Source: Sulfurimonas sp. endosymbiont of Alviniconcha boucheti (GTDB taxonomy: Bacteria; Campylobacterota; Campylobacteria; Campylobacterales; Sulfurimonadaceae). From it: DNA of 64,000 nt. Position 1 is the stretch's first letter, and each line of letters starts with the position of its first letter. Positions 50,608-60,259 of this stretch are shown here, one piece after another. The notes under the pieces were generated by a model. That model saw only the letters and a list, made by a program, of their open reading frames with translations, made no database searches and had not been told where the DNA came from. The stretch is taken from contig JAICBP010000083.1 of assembly GCA_021766785.1 (NCBI GenBank), positions 168,369 through 232,368 of the forward strand, given 5' to 3'. The position numbers were made by a program, and so were the translations under genes.

Positions 50608-53400
50608 TTATTTATAATGTTTTCTTCTCCCTCTTTTATGAGTGTAGTTCTTTTTAAAACAGTTTTGACAAATAGCATACTTGAAGTTTATAGGGAGTGG
50701 GGTACTGCATAGTTTACATATCTGAGCAAGCTGTGTTTGCTGTAATGTCCTTTCTATATAGCGATTGAGTACACTACGATATTTACGAGCTTTACATTCA
50801 TCCACGAACAACGTATCAAATCTATACGATAACCATAAATATAGAGAAATCTCCTTGACCATATCTTCTGCATGAAGTAGTTCATCTGTCGTACGAGCAT
50901 AGTCACTTATAAGTACAGGTGGATTATAGTGAACACTCATTTTTTGCTCTAGTGCATAGATATAAGATTCATAAGCTTTTATAATGTAAGGTGATTTCAA
51001 AGTTAGTGGAGCACAAACAAGGTGGTACTTCGTTGTTATATCTAAGTCATAGCCATCTACTATTTTAGAAGCCTCAAGCATATCATCTAAAGAAGTAGCA
51101 TAAAAAGGTCCGTTAAACTCCATATTTTTTATAAAAAAGTTAAGAATAGTCTCAAGAGAGTTCTCTTCTAAAATTTTTGCAACAAGTTTTATGTGCTCTA
51201 TATTTGCCATTACCTTAAAAGGAATTGTAATCTCTTGTGCATCTTTAGTGAAATTTTTTTTCACTATGTTTAAGGTCTTAAGGTTGAGTGCTCCGACATA
51301 TCCCTCCTCACTCAGACCATAACGTCCAGCACGTCCAGCTATTTGATGCACTTCAGAGGGCATCAAGTCTCTTTGCTTTATACCATCAAACTTTTCAGCT
51401 TTAGAAAAAAGTATAGTTTTTATAGGGAGGTTCATCCCCATGGCTATGGCATCTGTAGCTATTAGTATCTGTGTCTCACCACTTCTAAAACGCCGTGCTT
51501 CTTCACGTCTGACTTCAGGAGAGAGATTTCCATAAACTACACTTACACTAAAACTTTTAGAGAAGTTTTGCTTTAAGCGCAGTACCTCTTTACGACTAAA
51601 TGCAATGATAGCACTCCCCTCTTTTACATCTTGTGGGTCAGTTGGTGATTCAAGTAGAGTCAATGGATTTTTACGTGTAAACTCTACTATCTCAAGCTCT
51701 TCATCAAGGTACTTAGCTAAAGCAACAATCGCCTCTTTGGCGTTTATAGATCCTGTCATAATAATCTCTTTAGCAGGGGCTCCGATGATGGCGTTTGCCC
51801 ATGCCCATCCACGCTCACGCTCACCTATCATCTGTACCTCATCAATGACACAAATATCTACATCCACCTCATAGTTCATCATCTCTATAGTGGAGCTAAT
51901 GTGAGTAGCTTCATCATCAATTATCTGCTCCTCACCTGTTATAAGTGAACTCTGCACTCCATGCTCTTTAAGTCTCTCATATCCCTCAAGTGCTAGTAAA
52001 CGAAGAGGTGCAAGATAGTAGCCTGTATCTGCTTTACGTAGTTTTTGCATAGCAGTATAAGTCTTTGCACTGTTTGTGGGTCCTATATGAAGTGTAAGTT
52101 TTCGTCGCATCTCCCTTGCCATAGGAAAAAGGTTCTTAAAGTCACGAATAGTTCTGGCTAAGAGTTCATTGCGCTGTTTTTTAATAAGTAAGTCGGAGAT
52201 AGAGTGAACAAAACGGCGAACAACTTTTCTCTTTATCTTAGGGGTAATATTGAGTGAATAAGGTACCAACTCAAGTAAAAACTTATATACACGAGAGTAT
52301 AACTCTTCATCACTAAGATGAAGGAGTGTTGCATATTTTTGACACTCTGTCACAAGATCAGAAAGCTCATTTAAAAACTCTTTTTCGACTTCAGCTTTTA
52401 ACTCCTCTTTTATAGTGTCAAAGCTAAAACATTGAGAGTTCCATATCTCTTCTAAGAATCCATCTAATTCCATGTGAAGTTCTAAACTATAAGATAGCAT
52501 TATCTCTGAGTGAGGTAACTTGATCTGCTCCTCGACCTTAAAAAAGAGTTCTCTCTCATGAAGTGCTATTTCTAAAACTTCTATCTTTTTGTTTATAATT
52601 TTTTTAAGAATGTTTTGCCCAATAGGGGGATACTTTAGCCTTGTTTTTGGAGGGAAAGTACGAAGAGCAGTTATTATCTGATCAGTTGTAAGATATGAGT
52701 GTGGTAGCTTAAGCCCTCTTATAAACTTCTTGATACTCTCTTGCTTAGCCTTTTGTATCTCTGCTTTGTCATGACTTATCATAGCTACTATCTCTTCAAA
52801 ACCTAGTTCATCTAGTGTTTGATAGTCGTATGGTTTTGTGTTTAATGTAAGAATTTTATGAAAAGATTGCCCATAAAGGTCATACTTGAGAGAAGCATTA
52901 AACTCAAAACTCTCATCTATATCAAACTTCCCCTCTAGCTCTTGCTCTAAAGCCTCACGTTTGGCTTCATAACGAATATGGCGAAGTTTTGATTCCATCT
53001 TCTCTATAGTTATCTTTTTACTTCGCATCGTGGCAAAGGCATCGTAAAGAGCAACTGCTTCATCTTTACTCACATTAAGTTCACTAAGAAGTATCTCTAT
53101 CTTATTATCTCTATCAAAAGTAGGCTCTTCTTTTTTCTCACCTACATAGATCTCACCATTGTTCTCAAAAAACTTGAGTATATCTTGCCTGTAACCCCCA
53201 TCTGCTTCACTCCATATCATACGGAGTGTTTTTATCATTAACTTTTTGTTATGCTCAATGTCATAGATGCCAAGAGCACCAAAAAGCTCACTCAAAGTTA
53301 TTGAGCTAACTCTTTCAATCCCTACATCAAAAGGGTCATTATCAAAAAATTTACGAATGCGCTGGTTTATTTTAGAGTTTTTTTTGTTCTTTTTTGCCAT
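50608..53400 (-). CDS. Suv3-like superfamily 2 RNA helicase with zinc ribbon
   Basis: The 930-aa protein has a long N-terminal region (about 1-430) of unknown fold. A Suv3-type helicase core follows: motif I GPTNSAKT (440-447), motif II DEVQM (520-524), TGSINA, and motif VI QIAGRAGRYG. A C-terminal zinc ribbon has C895, C898, C911 and C914. Suv3 relatives unwind RNA with degradosomes; with RNase J in this genome an mRNA-decay role is plausible but inferred. Motif I has Ala where GKT is usual. Confidence 0.86.
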   Translation of the reverse strand: MAKKNKKNSKINQRIRKFFDNDPFDVGIERVSSITLSELFGALGIYDIEHNKKLMIKTLRMIWSEADGGYRQDILKFFENNGEIYVGEKKEEPTFDRDNKIEILLSELNVSKDEAVALYDAFATMRSKKITIEKMESKLRHIRYEAKREALEQELEGKFDIDESFEFNASLKYDLYGQSFHKILTLNTKPYDYQTLDELGFEEIVAMISHDKAEIQKAKQESIKKFIRGLKLPHSYLTTDQIITALRTFPPKTRLKYPPIGQNILKKIINKKIEVLEIALHERELFFKVEEQIKLPHSEIMLSYSLELHMELDGFLEEIWNSQCFSFDTIKEELKAEVEKEFLNELSDLVTECQKYATLLHLSDEELYSRVYKFLLELVPYSLNITPKIKRKVVRRFVHSISDLLIKKQRNELLARTIRDFKNLFPMAREMRRKLTLHIGPTNSAKTYTAMQKLRKADTGYYLAPLRLLALEGYERLKEHGVQSSLITGEEQIIDDEATHISSTIEMMNYEVDVDICVIDEVQMIGERERGWAWANAIIGAPAKEIIMTGSINAKEAIVALAKYLDEELEIVEFTRKNPLTLLESPTDPQDVKEGSAIIAFSRKEVLRLKQNFSKSFSVSVVYGNLSPEVRREEARRFRSGETQILIATDAIAMGMNLPIKTILFSKAEKFDGIKQRDLMPSEVHQIAGRAGRYGLSEEGYVGALNLKTLNIVKKNFTKDAQEITIPFKVMANIEHIKLVAKILEENSLETILNFFIKNMEFNGPFYATSLDDMLEASKIVDGYDLDITTKYHLVCAPLTLKSPYIIKAYESYIYALEQKMSVHYNPPVLISDYARTTDELLHAEDMVKEISLYLWLSYRFDTLFVDECKARKYRSVLNRYIERTLQQTQLAQICKLCSTPLPINFKYAICQNCFKKNYTHKRGRRKHYK

Positions 53401-53528
53401 AGTCTCTCTATAAGTGTTTTGTTGTCCTCTAAAACTTCTAAAGCGACATACTTTAACTACATATTAGTAATTTATACTCTTTTCTTAGGTTAATTATAGC
53501 AATATCTAAATTAATATATAATGGCACT

Positions 53529-53852
53529 ATGAAGTATCCTGATGAATGGACTCAAAAAGAGTTTTTAGAACATAAATATAAATTAGAAAAAGAGGGGATA
53601 AAAGTAGTGCTAGTAGATACTATACTCTCTCCCATAGAGAAGGTACAAACTGAGGTTTATAACCCTTATGAACTCCAAAAGTATCCTGATGGGAGTATCT
53701 TTGTTTTCTACTGTGATAGCGGAAAAATGACAAAGAGTCGTCTAAAAGAGTACAAAGAAAAGTTCCCTAGTATGCACTGTATCTCTCTTAAAGGTGGTCG
53801 TAGTTACTGGCGAGTAAATATGCAGTTTTTAGAAGCACTGCATCATGACTAA
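53529..53852 (+). CDS. Small rhodanese-like domain protein
   Basis: The 107-aa protein has the topology of a single rhodanese domain: FVFYCDSGKMTKSRLKEYKEKFP, with the Cys loop (C-D-S-G-K-M-T) followed by a helix, and then CISLKGGRSYWRVN near the end. The length is typical of stand-alone rhodaneses that carry sulfur as a Cys persulfide. No thiamine-pathway partner is proven, although thiG lies two genes downstream and needs a sulfur donor. It overlaps the next gene by 8 bp. Confidence 0.62.
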   Translation: MKYPDEWTQKEFLEHKYKLEKEGIKVVLVDTILSPIEKVQTEVYNPYELQKYPDGSIFVFYCDSGKMTKSRLKEYKEKFPSMHCISLKGGRSYWRVNMQFLEALHHD

Positions 53853-54180
53853 GTATATAAATGAATTTCGACTTTGTATCGATGAGGAGCGTTTTTATGA
53901 TGCGCATGAGATACTTGAAGAACTCTGGTTCCCACGGCGTTTTGAGACTTCAAATGAAGTTATGTATCTTAAAGGTCTTATTAATGTCGCTGTAAGTTTT
54001 GAACTAATGAAACGCGGTCGAGAAAAACAGAGTAAAAAAGTCTGGATGAATTATTTAAAGTACAGGCAACTTTTTTTTAAGATAGACTCTTTGTATCTTA
54101 ATGAGTTTTATAAACTTTCCCGTCACTTAGAGAATATTTACTTCTCTAAAACTATAACTACTCTAAAAAACATAAAATAA
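53845..54180 (+). CDS. DUF309 family protein
   Basis: The 111-aa, all-helical protein has the DUF309 signature FYDAHEILEELWFPRR with EVMYLKGLINVAVSFELMKRG, including the conserved H-E-x2-E-x-L-W. The function of the family is unknown; the His/Glu residues suggest metal binding. It is coupled to the rhodanese-like gene. Confidence 0.82.
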   Translation: MTKYINEFRLCIDEERFYDAHEILEELWFPRRFETSNEVMYLKGLINVAVSFELMKRGREKQSKKVWMNYLKYRQLFFKIDSLYLNEFYKLSRHLENIYFSKTITTLKNIK

Positions 54181-54271
54181 GTTAAAAAATGAACTTATTT
54201 TCAATTTTAGGTTAAGCTATAAGATTTCTTATGCTATAAATCAATAATAATTATAAACAGAGGAAAATCAA

Positions 54272-55052
54272 GTGGATGACATACTAAAAATCGGAAAATA
54301 TACCCTTGGATCACGCTTAATAGTTGGAAGTGGGAAATATGACTCATTTGAGATGACAAAAGAGGCAACAGTTGCAAGTGGGAGTGAACTTATTACTGTG
54401 GCAGTACGTCGCTTAAATATCACGGACCCAGATAAAGAGAATCTTCGTGATACTTTTGTAGGTACAAATGTCAAGTTCCTTCCAAACTCTGCTGGCTGTG
54501 TAACTGCCACAGAAGCGATAACTACATTTAGACTTACCCGTGAAGCTACAGGGATTGATCTTATTAAACTTGAAGTTATTGGAGATACAAAGAAGACTCT
54601 CTATCCTGATGTTTTGGAGACTATTGAAGCTTGTAAGATACTTGCTAAAGATGGTTTTACCATCATGGCTTATACCTCTGATGACCCTATCATGGCAAAA
54701 CGTTTAGAAGATGCTGGAGCACATGCTATTATGCCTCTTGCTGCTCCTATTGGGAGTGGGCTAGGAATTCAAAACCCTTATAATATCGCATTTGTAAAAG
54801 ATGCAGTTGATCTCCCTATCATTGTAGATGCTGGAATTGGCTGTGCAAGTGATGCAGCTTATGCAATGGAACTAGGAGCCGATGGTGTACTAACAAATAC
54901 CGCTATCGCTCAGGCCGCTAACCCGTCTACTCATGGCTGAGGCAATGAAATATGCCGTACAAGCTGGTCGTATCTCTTATCTGGCTGGTCGTATTCCAAA
55001 AAAACCTTATGCAACCGCATCTAGCCCTATTGACGGATTAATACAGTTTTAA
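54272..55052 (+). pseudogene. thiG: Thiazole synthase thiG with frameshift near the 3' end
   Basis: ThiG forms the thiazole ring of thiamine from deoxyxylulose 5-phosphate, dehydroglycine and ThiS thiocarboxylate. The frame from GTG at 54272 (after AGGAAA; extended -10 TGCTATAAA at 54232-54240) gives 222 aa with [23 protein letters not shown] and [12 protein letters not shown], then stops after NPSTHG. Dropping one base near 54925 restores [13 protein letters not shown] and continues through [19 protein letters not shown] to TAA at 55050-55052, the normal ThiG C-terminus of about 259 residues. A single extra G is the simplest explanation, either a real mutation or an assembly error. The lost tail is the last part of the barrel. 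Confidence 0.92.
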
Positions 55053-55060
55053 ACTTATAT
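55018..55060 (+). repeat. thiG 3'-end direct repeat, copy 1 (island left boundary)
   Basis: These 43 bp cover the last thiG codons and downstream bases, and recur at 62037-62079 with one T/C difference. The copies bracket the legionaminic acid gene cluster. Wider similarity reaches back to 55002, with one codon missing in copy 2. Confidence 0.93.
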
Positions 55061-55181
55061 ATTGTGAGGTAGAGAGCTTTTAGAATCTTAAGTACTTTAA
55101 CGCAGTTTAAAGTATCTATTTTGTATACTCGTAACATTTTTAATTGTGATAGTTAGAATAGATAATTTTAGGGAAAAACAA

Positions 55182-56369
55182 ATGGGTATATTGAGCCTAA
55201 TAGGTAGAACCAAAGAGTTGTTTATAGAAGATATAGAAAGTCATGATAAAGAATTGAAAAGTATAGTCTCTACATCAACATTTTTAGTAATAGGTGGGGC
55301 AGGTTCTATCGGACAAGCAGTAACTAAAGAGATATTTAAACGTAATCCTAAAAAACTCCATGTGCTAGATATATCTGAGAACAACCTAGTTGAACTTGTT
55401 CGTGACATAAGAAGCTCTTTTGGTTATATTGATGGAGACTTTCAAACTTTTGCTTTAGATATTGGCTCTTTAGAGTATGATGCTTTTATAAAATCTGATG
55501 GAAAATATGACTATGTTTTGAACCTTTCAGCACTTAAACACGTGAGAAGTGAAAAAGATCCATTTACCCTTATGAGAATGTGTGAAACAAATATTTTTAA
55601 CACCGATAAAACGATAAAACAAGCCAAGGAAAATGGAACTAAGAAATACTTTTGCGTTTCTACTGATAAGGCAGTAAATCCTATAAATATGATGGGTGCG
55701 AGTAAATGCATTATGGAGATGTTTGTACATAGAAATTCCTTAAATATTGATGTTTCTATGGCGAGATTTGCTAATGTGGCGTTTAGTGATGGTTCTTTGC
55801 TTCATGGCTTTAATCAACGCATACAAAAAAATCAACCTATAGTAGCTCCAAATGATATTAAACGCTACTTTGTAACACCACAAGAGTCAGGTGAATTATG
55901 TTTGATGTCTTGTATATTTGGTGAAAATCGTGATATATTTTTTCCAAAACTTAGCGAAAACTTGCACCTTATCTCTTTTGCAGATATAGCTATAAAGTAT
56001 CTTGAAAATATTGGTTATGAGCCATATTTATGTAAGAGTGAAGATGAGGCTAGAGAATTGTCAAAAACACTCCCACCCAAAGGGAAATGGCCTTGTCTTT
56101 TTACGACGAGTGATACAACTGGTGAGAAAGATTTTGAAGAGTTTTTTACTGATAATGAAACTTTAGATATGAATAGATTTAAAAACTTAGGTGTTATTAA
56201 AAATAAAGTTAATTTTGATGAAGAGTTGCTAGCCTCATTTGAAGCTACAATGAAAGACTATAAAGAAAATCTTTTATGGAGTAAAAAAGAGATTATAAAG
56301 GAGTTCTTTAAACTTATTCCAGATTTTGGGCATATAGAGACTGGTAAATATCTTGATGGAAAGATGTAA
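55182..56369 (+). CDS. legB: Nucleotide-activated GlcNAc 4,6-dehydratase LegB
   Basis: This SDR enzyme makes the 4-keto-6-deoxy intermediate of legionaminic acid synthesis. From ATG 55182 it has 395 residues with FLVIGGAGSIGQA, LSALKHVRSEKDP, and VSTDKAVNPINMMGASK in the active-site region. Its C-terminal part is longer than PseB, as in LegB (Cj1319 type). ATG at 55182, preceded by TTAGGGA, is preferred to the GTG at 55146 because homologous proteins start around MGILSLIGR. It opens a seven-gene operon with overlaps or gaps of a few bases. Confidence 0.9.
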   Translation: MGILSLIGRTKELFIEDIESHDKELKSIVSTSTFLVIGGAGSIGQAVTKEIFKRNPKKLHVLDISENNLVELVRDIRSSFGYIDGDFQTFALDIGSLEYDAFIKSDGKYDYVLNLSALKHVRSEKDPFTLMRMCETNIFNTDKTIKQAKENGTKKYFCVSTDKAVNPINMMGASKCIMEMFVHRNSLNIDVSMARFANVAFSDGSLLHGFNQRIQKNQPIVAPNDIKRYFVTPQESGELCLMSCIFGENRDIFFPKLSENLHLISFADIAIKYLENIGYEPYLCKSEDEARELSKTLPPKGKWPCLFTTSDTTGEKDFEEFFTDNETLDMNRFKNLGVIKNKVNFDEELLASFEATMKDYKENLLWSKKEIIKEFFKLIPDFGHIETGKYLDGKM

Positions 56370-56371
56370 TA

Positions 56372-57514
56372 ATGTATAAAAATATAGTAGCTTTTATACA
56401 AGAACTATATCAAACTAAAGAGTTTTTACCATTACATGAACCAAGATTTATTGGTAATGAGAAAAAGTATGTCAATGAAACAATTGATTCTACTTTTGTA
56501 TCGAGTGTTGGTAAGTATGTAACTAAGTTTGAAGAGATGGTAGCTAAGTTTAGTGGGGCTAAATATGCAGTAGCCACTTCAAATGGAACTTCTGCACTTC
56601 ATATAGGGCTTAAACTTGTGGGTGTAGATGAGAGTTGTGAGGTGATAACGCAACCTTTGACATTTATTGCTACTGCAAACGCCATTAATTATTGTAATGC
56701 TCAGCCGATATTTATAGATGTAGATAGAGATACTTTAGGCTTATCTCCTCTGAAACTCAAAGAGTTTTTAGAAGAGTTCGCAACTCTTGATGCCGATGGA
56801 AATTGTATAAACAACTCTACAAACAAAATTATTAAAGCATGTGTACCAATGCATACTTTTGGACATCCATGTAAGATAGATGAGATAGTAGAAATTTGTG
56901 AGAGTTATAATATCGCCGTAGTCGAAGATGCAGCAGAATCTTTAGGCTCCTACTATAAAGGTAAACATACGGGTTCATTTGGTAAAGTCGGTATATTCTC
57001 TTTTAATGGAAATAAAATCATCACAACAGGTGGTGGTGGAATGCTAGTAACAGATGATGAAGAATTTGCAAAAAAAGCAAAGCATATAACAACAACAGCA
57101 AAAGTACCAAATAAGTACGAATACATACATGATGAAGTTGGCTATAATTATAGACTCACAAACCTAGCAGCAGCACTTGGTGTAGCTCAAATGGAAAATC
57201 TTCAACTCTTTATAGAGAAGCAGAGAGATTTAGCTAAAAAATATAATAATTTTTTCAAAGATATTGAGATAGAGTTTATAAAAGAGCCTAAAAATTCTCA
57301 GTCAAACTACTGGTTAAATGCAGTCATTTTAAAAGATAAACAAGAGAGAGATGAATTTTTGAAATATACTAACGATAACAGTGTGATGACCCGCTCTATC
57401 TGGAGACTTATGAATAAACTTGATATGTTTAAAGATGCACAAATAGGTAATCTTGATAATGCAGAGTGGTTAGAAGATAGAGTTGTCAATATCTCAAGTA
57501 GTGTGATTGTATGA
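56372..57514 (+). CDS. legC: Aminotransferase LegC
   Basis: This DegT/DnrJ-type PLP enzyme is expected to put the 4-amino group on the LegB product. The 380-aa protein has TSNGTSALHIGLKLVG, VEDAAESLGSYY, and FSFNGNKIITTGGGG with the Schiff-base lysine in NGNK, a variant typical of the LegC/Per subgroup. It starts 2 bp after legB and overlaps legH by 4 bp. Confidence 0.9.
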   Translation: MYKNIVAFIQELYQTKEFLPLHEPRFIGNEKKYVNETIDSTFVSSVGKYVTKFEEMVAKFSGAKYAVATSNGTSALHIGLKLVGVDESCEVITQPLTFIATANAINYCNAQPIFIDVDRDTLGLSPLKLKEFLEEFATLDADGNCINNSTNKIIKACVPMHTFGHPCKIDEIVEICESYNIAVVEDAAESLGSYYKGKHTGSFGKVGIFSFNGNKIITTGGGGMLVTDDEEFAKKAKHITTTAKVPNKYEYIHDEVGYNYRLTNLAAALGVAQMENLQLFIEKQRDLAKKYNNFFKDIEIEFIKEPKNSQSNYWLNAVILKDKQERDEFLKYTNDNSVMTRSIWRLMNKLDMFKDAQIGNLDNAEWLEDRVVNISSSVIV

Positions 57515-58089
57515 TGAAGCAAGAAATTCTTTTAATCGGCGGCGGTGGGCATTGTAAATCTGTTATAGATGTTATAGAACAAGAAAATAAGTATGCTATC
57601 GCTGGGGTTGTCGATAAAAGAGAATTGATTGGTACTAATGTATTAGGTTATAAAGTTATTGCATGTGATGATGACTTACCAAATATATTTAAAAAGTATA
57701 AGTATGCGATAGTTACTATTGGTCAGATTGGTTCAAATGTACTTAGAGTGAAACTATTTAACAAATTAAAAGAGATTGGCTATACATTACCGGTAATTGT
57801 CTCTCCATTAGCTTATGTTTCTAAGTATTCATCATTAGATGAAGGTACGGTGGTTATGCATAATGCCCTTGTAAATGTAGATGTAAAAATTGGAAAAAAC
57901 TGTATAATAAACACAAAAGCATTGATAGAACATAACTCTATCATAGAAGATAATTGCCATATCTCAACTGCCGCAGTAATCAATGGTGGGGTAACTGTTA
58001 AAGAGAATACATTTTTTGGGAGTAATGCTACTTCTAAAGAGTATATTGAAATTAATAATTTTGTAAAAGCAGGGAACTTGGTAAAATGA
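57511..58089 (+). CDS. legH: NeuD/PglD-type acetyltransferase LegH
   Basis: The expected role is N-acetylation of the 4-amino sugar with acetyl-CoA. The 192-aa protein has an N-terminal Rossmann-like domain (LLIGGGGHCKSVIDVI) and a C-terminal left-handed beta-helix with hexapeptide repeats (VVMHNALVNVDVKIGKNCII onward). The His in IEHNSIIEDNCHIS is the likely catalytic base. Its ATGATG start overlaps the legC stop. Confidence 0.88.
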   Translation: MMKQEILLIGGGGHCKSVIDVIEQENKYAIAGVVDKRELIGTNVLGYKVIACDDDLPNIFKKYKYAIVTIGQIGSNVLRVKLFNKLKEIGYTLPVIVSPLAYVSKYSSLDEGTVVMHNALVNVDVKIGKNCIINTKALIEHNSIIEDNCHISTAAVINGGVTVKENTFFGSNATSKEYIEINNFVKAGNLVK

Positions 58090-59084
58090 GTGTATTTATA
58101 ATAGCAGAGGCAGGTGTAAATCATAATGGTTCTATAGAGTTGGCAAAACAACTCATAGATGTTGCCGTGGAAGCTGGTGTAGATGCTGTAAAGTTCCAAA
58201 CATTTAAAGCCGAAAAACTTGTCTCTAAAAATGCCGGGAAAGCAGATTATCAAAAAGAGAATATGCGTGAGAGTGATGATAGTCAATTCAATATGCTTAA
58301 AAAATTAGAGTTAGATTTAGATACTCACAATGAACTTATATCGTACTGTAACTCTAAAAATATAATGTTTCTCTCAACACCTTTTGATCACGATAGCATA
58401 GATATGTTAAACGAACTACAATTACCTATATTTAAAATACCAAGTGGTGAGATTACAAATTTACCATACTTGAGACATATAGGTAGCTTACAAAAAGAAG
58501 TGATACTCTCGACAGGAATGGCTGATATGGGTGAGATAGAAGATGCTTTAGATATTTTACTAAAAGCAGGAACAAGTGAAGAAAAGATAACTATACTCCA
58601 TGCTAACACTATGTACCCAACACCTATGGAAGATGTAAATCTTAAGGCTATGGTGACTATTGGAAATGCATTTGATGTGGCTTATGGATATAGTGACCAT
58701 ACTTTAGGCATAGAGGTAGATATAGCTGCTGTAGCAATGGGTGCATCATGCATAGAGAAACATTTTACATTAGATAAAAATATGGAAGGACCAGACCATA
58801 AAGCTTCTTTAGAACCAAATGAATTAATAGCTATGGTGAAGAGTATTAGAAATATTGAGTTAGCATTAGGAAGTAAAGTTAAAAAACCAAGTAAAAGTGA
58901 AACACCGAATATAGAGGTTGCAAGAAAATCTATTATTGCTAATTGTGCTATAAAAAAAGGTGAAAAATTAAGTGAAGATAATTTAGCTATAAAAAGACCA
59001 GGGAATGGAATAAGCCCTATGAGATGGGATGAAATAATTGGAAGTCCTGCTAGTAAAAATTATTTGAAAGATGAACTGATATGA
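58086..59084 (+). CDS. legI: N,N'-diacetyllegionaminic acid synthase LegI
   Basis: LegI condenses the 2,4-diacetamido-2,4,6-trideoxymannose made by LegG with phosphoenolpyruvate. The 332-aa protein has the NeuB domain (IAEAGVNHNGS, DAVKFQTFKAEKLV, STPFDHDSIDML, YGYSDHTLGIEV) and a C-terminal SAF/antifreeze-like domain (ARKSIIANCAIKKGE, ISPMRWDEIIG). It overlaps both legH and legG by 4 bp. NeuB and PseI are relatives; the gene set favours LegI. Confidence 0.9.
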   Translation: MSVFIIAEAGVNHNGSIELAKQLIDVAVEAGVDAVKFQTFKAEKLVSKNAGKADYQKENMRESDDSQFNMLKKLELDLDTHNELISYCNSKNIMFLSTPFDHDSIDMLNELQLPIFKIPSGEITNLPYLRHIGSLQKEVILSTGMADMGEIEDALDILLKAGTSEEKITILHANTMYPTPMEDVNLKAMVTIGNAFDVAYGYSDHTLGIEVDIAAVAMGASCIEKHFTLDKNMEGPDHKASLEPNELIAMVKSIRNIELALGSKVKKPSKSETPNIEVARKSIIANCAIKKGEKLSEDNLAIKRPGNGISPMRWDEIIGSPASKNYLKDELI

Positions 59085-60259
59085 ACAAAAGAAAAATATG
59101 TGTAGTAACGGGAACTCGTGCAGAGTATGGACTCTTATATTGGCTAATGAAAGAGATAGAAGAGGATAATAATTTAGAACTTCAACTTATTGTTACAGGT
59201 ATGCATCTGAGTCCTGAATTTGGATTAACTTATAAAGAGATAGAGAAAGATTTTAAAATAGATAAAAAGATTGAGATGCTTCTCTCTTCTGATACTTCGG
59301 TCGGTATATCAAAATCTATGGGACTAGCCCAAATATCTTTTGCAGAAGCTTATAAAGAGTTACAACCAGATATGCTAGTAGTTTTAGGTGATAGATATGA
59401 GATATTTTCAGCAGTCAGTTCCGCTATGATAGCTCGTATTCCTATTGCACATCTTCATGGGGGTGAAGCTACTGAAGGTGCATTTGATGAATCTATAAGA
59501 CATAGTATAACAAAGATGAGCCATCTTCATTTTACAGGGACAGATGAGTATAAAAATAGAGTTATTCAGCTTGGAGAACAACCTCAAAGAGTTTTTAATG
59601 TTGGTGGAATGGGTATAGAAAATATTAAAAGACTTAAACTTCTTTCAAAAGATGAGTTTGAAAAATCGATAGATTTTAAACTGAACAAAAAAAATATAAT
59701 AGTAACTTTTCATCCTGTAACCTTAGAAAGTGCAACAGCAAAAAAACAGTTTCAAAATTTACTTGATGCCATAGATACTTTAAATGATACATGTATCATC
59801 TTTACAAAAGCAAATAGTGATACAGATGGAAGAGTGATAAACAGTATGATAGATGACTATGTAAGTAAAAATAGTGATAAAGCAGTAGGCTTTACATCAC
59901 TAGGACAACTAAGATACTTAAGTGCATTACAATATGTAGATGCTATGATTGGAAATAGCTCTAGTGGATTAGCAGAAGCCCCTAGTTTTAAGATAGGAAC
60001 TATAAACATTGGAGATAGGCAAAAAGGTCGGATAATGGCTGATAGTGTCATTAACTGTAAATCAGATAGAGAAAGTATTTTAAAATCCTTTAAGAAACTC
60101 TACTCAAAAGTATTTCAAGAAGAGTTAAAAACTTCTATAAACCCTTATGGTGATGGTTGTGCTAGTTTAAAAATTATAGAAGAATTAAAAAAGGTTAATT
60201 TAAAAAATATTTTAAAAAAATCATTTTATGATATAGAGGATTTACATGAAAAACTATAA
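59081..60259 (+). CDS. legG: Hydrolysing NDP-sugar 2-epimerase LegG
   Basis: LegG removes the nucleotide and inverts C2 to give 2,4-diacetamido-2,4,6-trideoxymannose. The 392-aa protein has the UDP-GlcNAc 2-epimerase fold: CVVTGTRAEYGLLYWLMKEI, VLGDRYEIFSA, AHLHGGEATEGAFDE, and the nucleotide-binding MIGNSSSGLAEAPSF. It is a NeuC relative; the surrounding Leg genes support LegG. Confidence 0.9.
   Translation: MNKRKICVVTGTRAEYGLLYWLMKEIEEDNNLELQLIVTGMHLSPEFGLTYKEIEKDFKIDKKIEMLLSSDTSVGISKSMGLAQISFAEAYKELQPDMLVVLGDRYEIFSAVSSAMIARIPIAHLHGGEATEGAFDESIRHSITKMSHLHFTGTDEYKNRVIQLGEQPQRVFNVGGMGIENIKRLKLLSKDEFEKSIDFKLNKKNIIVTFHPVTLESATAKKQFQNLLDAIDTLNDTCIIFTKANSDTDGRVINSMIDDYVSKNSDKAVGFTSLGQLRYLSALQYVDAMIGNSSSGLAEAPSFKIGTINIGDRQKGRIMADSVINCKSDRESILKSFKKLYSKVFQEELKTSINPYGDGCASLKIIEELKKVNLKNILKKSFYDIEDLHEKL

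Noticed and set aside
54272..54940. Programmed frameshift in thiG
   Set aside because: The sequence around 54920-54930 has no slippery heptamer or downstream stem that I can see; a simple one-base insertion or assembly error is more likely.
57813..58286. 157-aa minus-strand ORF across legH and legI
   Set aside because: It lies antisense to two well-supported overlapping genes and has no family features.
59081..60259. NeuC and a sialic acid (Neu5Ac) pathway
   Set aside because: LegB, LegC, LegH and PtmE in the same operon point to legionaminic acid; NeuB/NeuC-like genes alone would not need a dehydratase and an aminotransferase.
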